From Posidonia oceanica (taxonomy: Eukaryota > Streptophyta > Magnoliopsida > Alismatales > Posidoniaceae): DNA of 64,000 bases. The notes under the pieces are model-generated. The model was not told where the DNA came from. It worked only from the letters and a program-made list of their open reading frames with translations, and did no database searches. Below, one piece after another: positions 62,126 through 64,000 of this stretch (position 1 is the first letter of the stretch; each line of letters begins with the position of its first letter). Made by a program: the position numbers and the translations under genes. The stretch lies in the NCBI GenBank assembly GCA_037176725.1, contig JAZBRS010000075.1, positions 77,378,001-77,442,000 of the forward strand. Direction: 5' to 3'.

Positions 62126-62128
<3 letters not shown>
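61803..62128. mobile_element. Element E3, about 326-bp short member of the TA-flanked family
   Basis: Begins GAATTAGTTGCATCTTCC and ends TTTAAGGGAGGTATGTATCA, with TA runs directly on both sides. About 80-85% similar by eye to the first 250 bases of E4. No coding capacity; behaves like a MITE. Confidence 0.6.

Positions 62129-62163
<35 letters not shown>
62129..62163. repeat. (TA)n microsatellite
   Basis: A pure TA run between elements E3 and E4. Confidence 0.95.
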
Positions 62164-62164
<1 letters not shown>

Positions 62165-62166
<2 letters not shown>

Positions 62167-63703
62167 AAGGAATCAGTTGCATTTTCCATCAAATTAGCTT
62201 ATTTGAGTGGAGATTGATCTGGAACGTTGGATTTTAATCTAATGAATATACTTAAAATCACATATTTTGAAGTAATACCACTAGTAGTTTTCTTTTTGGA
62301 GGAATTTTTTTTTCAATAATTGTTTAATTGCATTTATAATTCTTTTTGGAGTAATACCACTAGTGGTAGTTAATGCTTGTGGTTCTCACTTGTTAATTTT
62401 CAAAAAAAATTTATGATTTTCTTTTAAAATTATCTATAACAATATTGAAAAATGGTATTAAAAAAATTGAGTTTAATATTACTGATTTAGTAATACTAAG
62501 TAATACTAAATGGAAAAAAGTAACGGTTTACCATTATGTGTTAGTTAACACCCTTCGCAACAGTTTTATTTCAGTTTTAAATTATGTTTTACTAATACTA
62601 ATTGTAAACAATAACACTTTTACTATTATGTGTTAATTATTGTCTTTTGTGATTTTAGTAATATTAAAAATTAAAGTACATTGCTTCCAATACTATCTTA
62701 TAAATATCAACACTGATTCTAGTACTAACAACACTAATTTATAAATGACAACACTAATTTAGAAATTCATGATACACATATATACATTGATCATCATCCA
62801 ACCCATTTTCAATGTCAATCACACAATGATAAACAAAAATTATTCAAAAATCAAAATCAAAAAAAAAGAAAAAAAAGGAAAATTAGGCGATCGGCCTTCT
62901 TCCTCTCTTTCTTTGTTTGTGTGGTTCCATAGTGATGGTGGTGGTGGTGGATCTGCGTAGGGAGATTGGGAAGGGAGACAAAGATGGGTTTGCGTGGTAA
63001 CTATAATGAAATTTCAATTTAGTATTACTGAGCTGAATAAAAAATAGTTTCATAATTATAATTACATTTGGTTTAAAAAAATCCTTTTTTTTGTTTTTAG
63101 GATAATCCTTGACGATTAGTGGTGGCTTTGGCAGTGTGTGACATTGTGCCGACGTAGAGGCGTGCAGTAGGTAGGTGTGTGGTGTTGCGATGGGTGGAGG
63201 AGGGGAGAAGGAGGAAGGAGGCGGGCATGCTGCAACTGACAGGTAGTGGCTCCATGGTGATGACGGTGACAATGGATCTGAGCGGGGAGAGTAGGAGAGG
63301 AGACGACTATGGGTTTGCCCGAGGGAGGAGGACGACGACTACTCCAGATCTACATGAAGAGGTGTAGATCTAATGGTCTGCGTACGGGAGGAGGGCAGCA
63401 ACGATTCTGGATTTGCAGGTCTGCATGGGGGAGGTGTTGCAATCAAGGGGGGAGGAGGAGGGTAGTGAGTTTGCACAGGGGAGGAGGGCAGCAACAGCTC
63501 CGAATTTGATAGCTTGCGTGGGAGACGAGGGCGACAGTGAGGACATGTAGGGGGGGGGGGGGGGGGGGTGGGGGGGTGGGGGGTGTTGTTGTGGAATGGG
63601 GGTCTTGTGGAAATTTTGAGGTAGGGGAGTTTAATGTAAGGGGAGTGTGTGTTGGTTACAGTTGTGTGCGAATTTTGCAGGTTGTAGGTCATGATTTATG
63701 GTT
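62165..63703. mobile_element. Element E4 of the TA-flanked family
   Basis: Begins GGAATCAGTTGCATTTTCC immediately after the TA run and continues like E3. It then holds a TTTAGTATTACTGAGCTGAA segment like that in E1 (63010-63080) and a G-rich block (62895-63600). The right end is uncertain, near TTTAATGTAAGGGGAGTG (63630), with TATATATATCTATATATAT following at 63703-63722. No transposase seen. Confidence 0.4.
63550..63583 (+). repeat. Guanine tract
   Basis: A run of 19 G (63550-63568) and then further runs of 7 and 6 G separated by single T. It could form G-quadruplexes. The length may also be affected by sequencing or assembly. Confidence 0.85.
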
Positions 63704-63722
63704 ATATATATATCTATATATA

Positions 63723-64000
63723 TTTACTCATAAATAAATACAGATTTCTTGTGAATACACCGTGTCCATTTGCACCCTAAGTTGTTGTTGCATCACAATT
63801 TATGAAAAATGAGATGCTTCTCACTCTTTCCTAACCACTTTATCCTTGATCAAATCCTATGGTTATTATCTATTTACTCTATTTTGTATCCCATTGGAAG
63901 AAGAAGAAACATGTATATTTATTCTTCTCCAAAGTTGTTGAATGTACGAATATATGTCTTCTATAAATTCTAACGCACAACTATATATTCTCTAAAATCA
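63723..64000. other. Window end, no gene seen
   Basis: AT-rich sequence with no recognised feature. Confidence 0.4.

Noticed and set aside
1..64000. tRNA, rRNA or other structured RNA genes
   Set aside because: No A/B box pair or cloverleaf was noticed by eye. A covariance-model scan would be needed to be sure.

Overview
This is nuclear DNA from a flowering plant. The evidence is GT-AG introns throughout, an intact plant-type class XI myosin and an intact plant aminopeptidase M1, AT-rich intergenic DNA, and many plant transposon remnants (MULE, L1-type LINE, Ty1-copia, hAT-like and other short inverted-repeat elements). I cannot name the species from sequence alone.

Layout. (1) Positions 1-14,400: a decayed, head-to-tail duplicate of the aminopeptidase gene on the minus strand. 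Exons 10 to 4 lie to the left and an exon 1 fragment to the right. A 7.26-kb Mutator-like element (6,183-13,443) sits between them, and exon 4 with one transposon end was tandemly multiplied. The element carries a broken mudrA-type transposase (minus) and a broken GRF zinc-finger cargo gene with a C-terminal membrane helix (plus). (2) 15,911-25,437: the intact aminopeptidase M1 gene (minus), 19 coding exons and 881 codons by my splicing, with a 5'-truncated LINE in intron 13. (3) 25,565-28,986: a microsatellite, a hairpin-rich short element, minisatellites, a 773-bp hAT-like element with a perfect 8-bp target duplication, and the myosin 3' flank. (4) 28,987-50,754: an intact class XI myosin (minus), 39 coding exons and 1,527 codons, with a defective Ty1-copia element (36,806-41,336) in a 6.9-kb intron. 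(5) 50,755-64,000: the myosin leader and promoter, then gene-poor AT-rich DNA ending in four related elements lodged among TA microsatellites. One of these carries a chimeric fragment that joins the start of aminopeptidase exon 2 to a pleckstrin-homology domain.

The two intact genes are not an operon or a pathway. APM1-type peptidases trim peptides and act in auxin-related membrane trafficking and the cell cycle; class XI myosins move organelles and vesicles on actin. They are neighbours transcribed from the same strand. No new defence or metabolic system is visible. The unusual material is the transposon biology: cargo capture, transposon-end amplification, and chimeric gene fragments. Exon coordinates come from reading splice sites against remembered family sequences, so individual borders could be off by a few bases.
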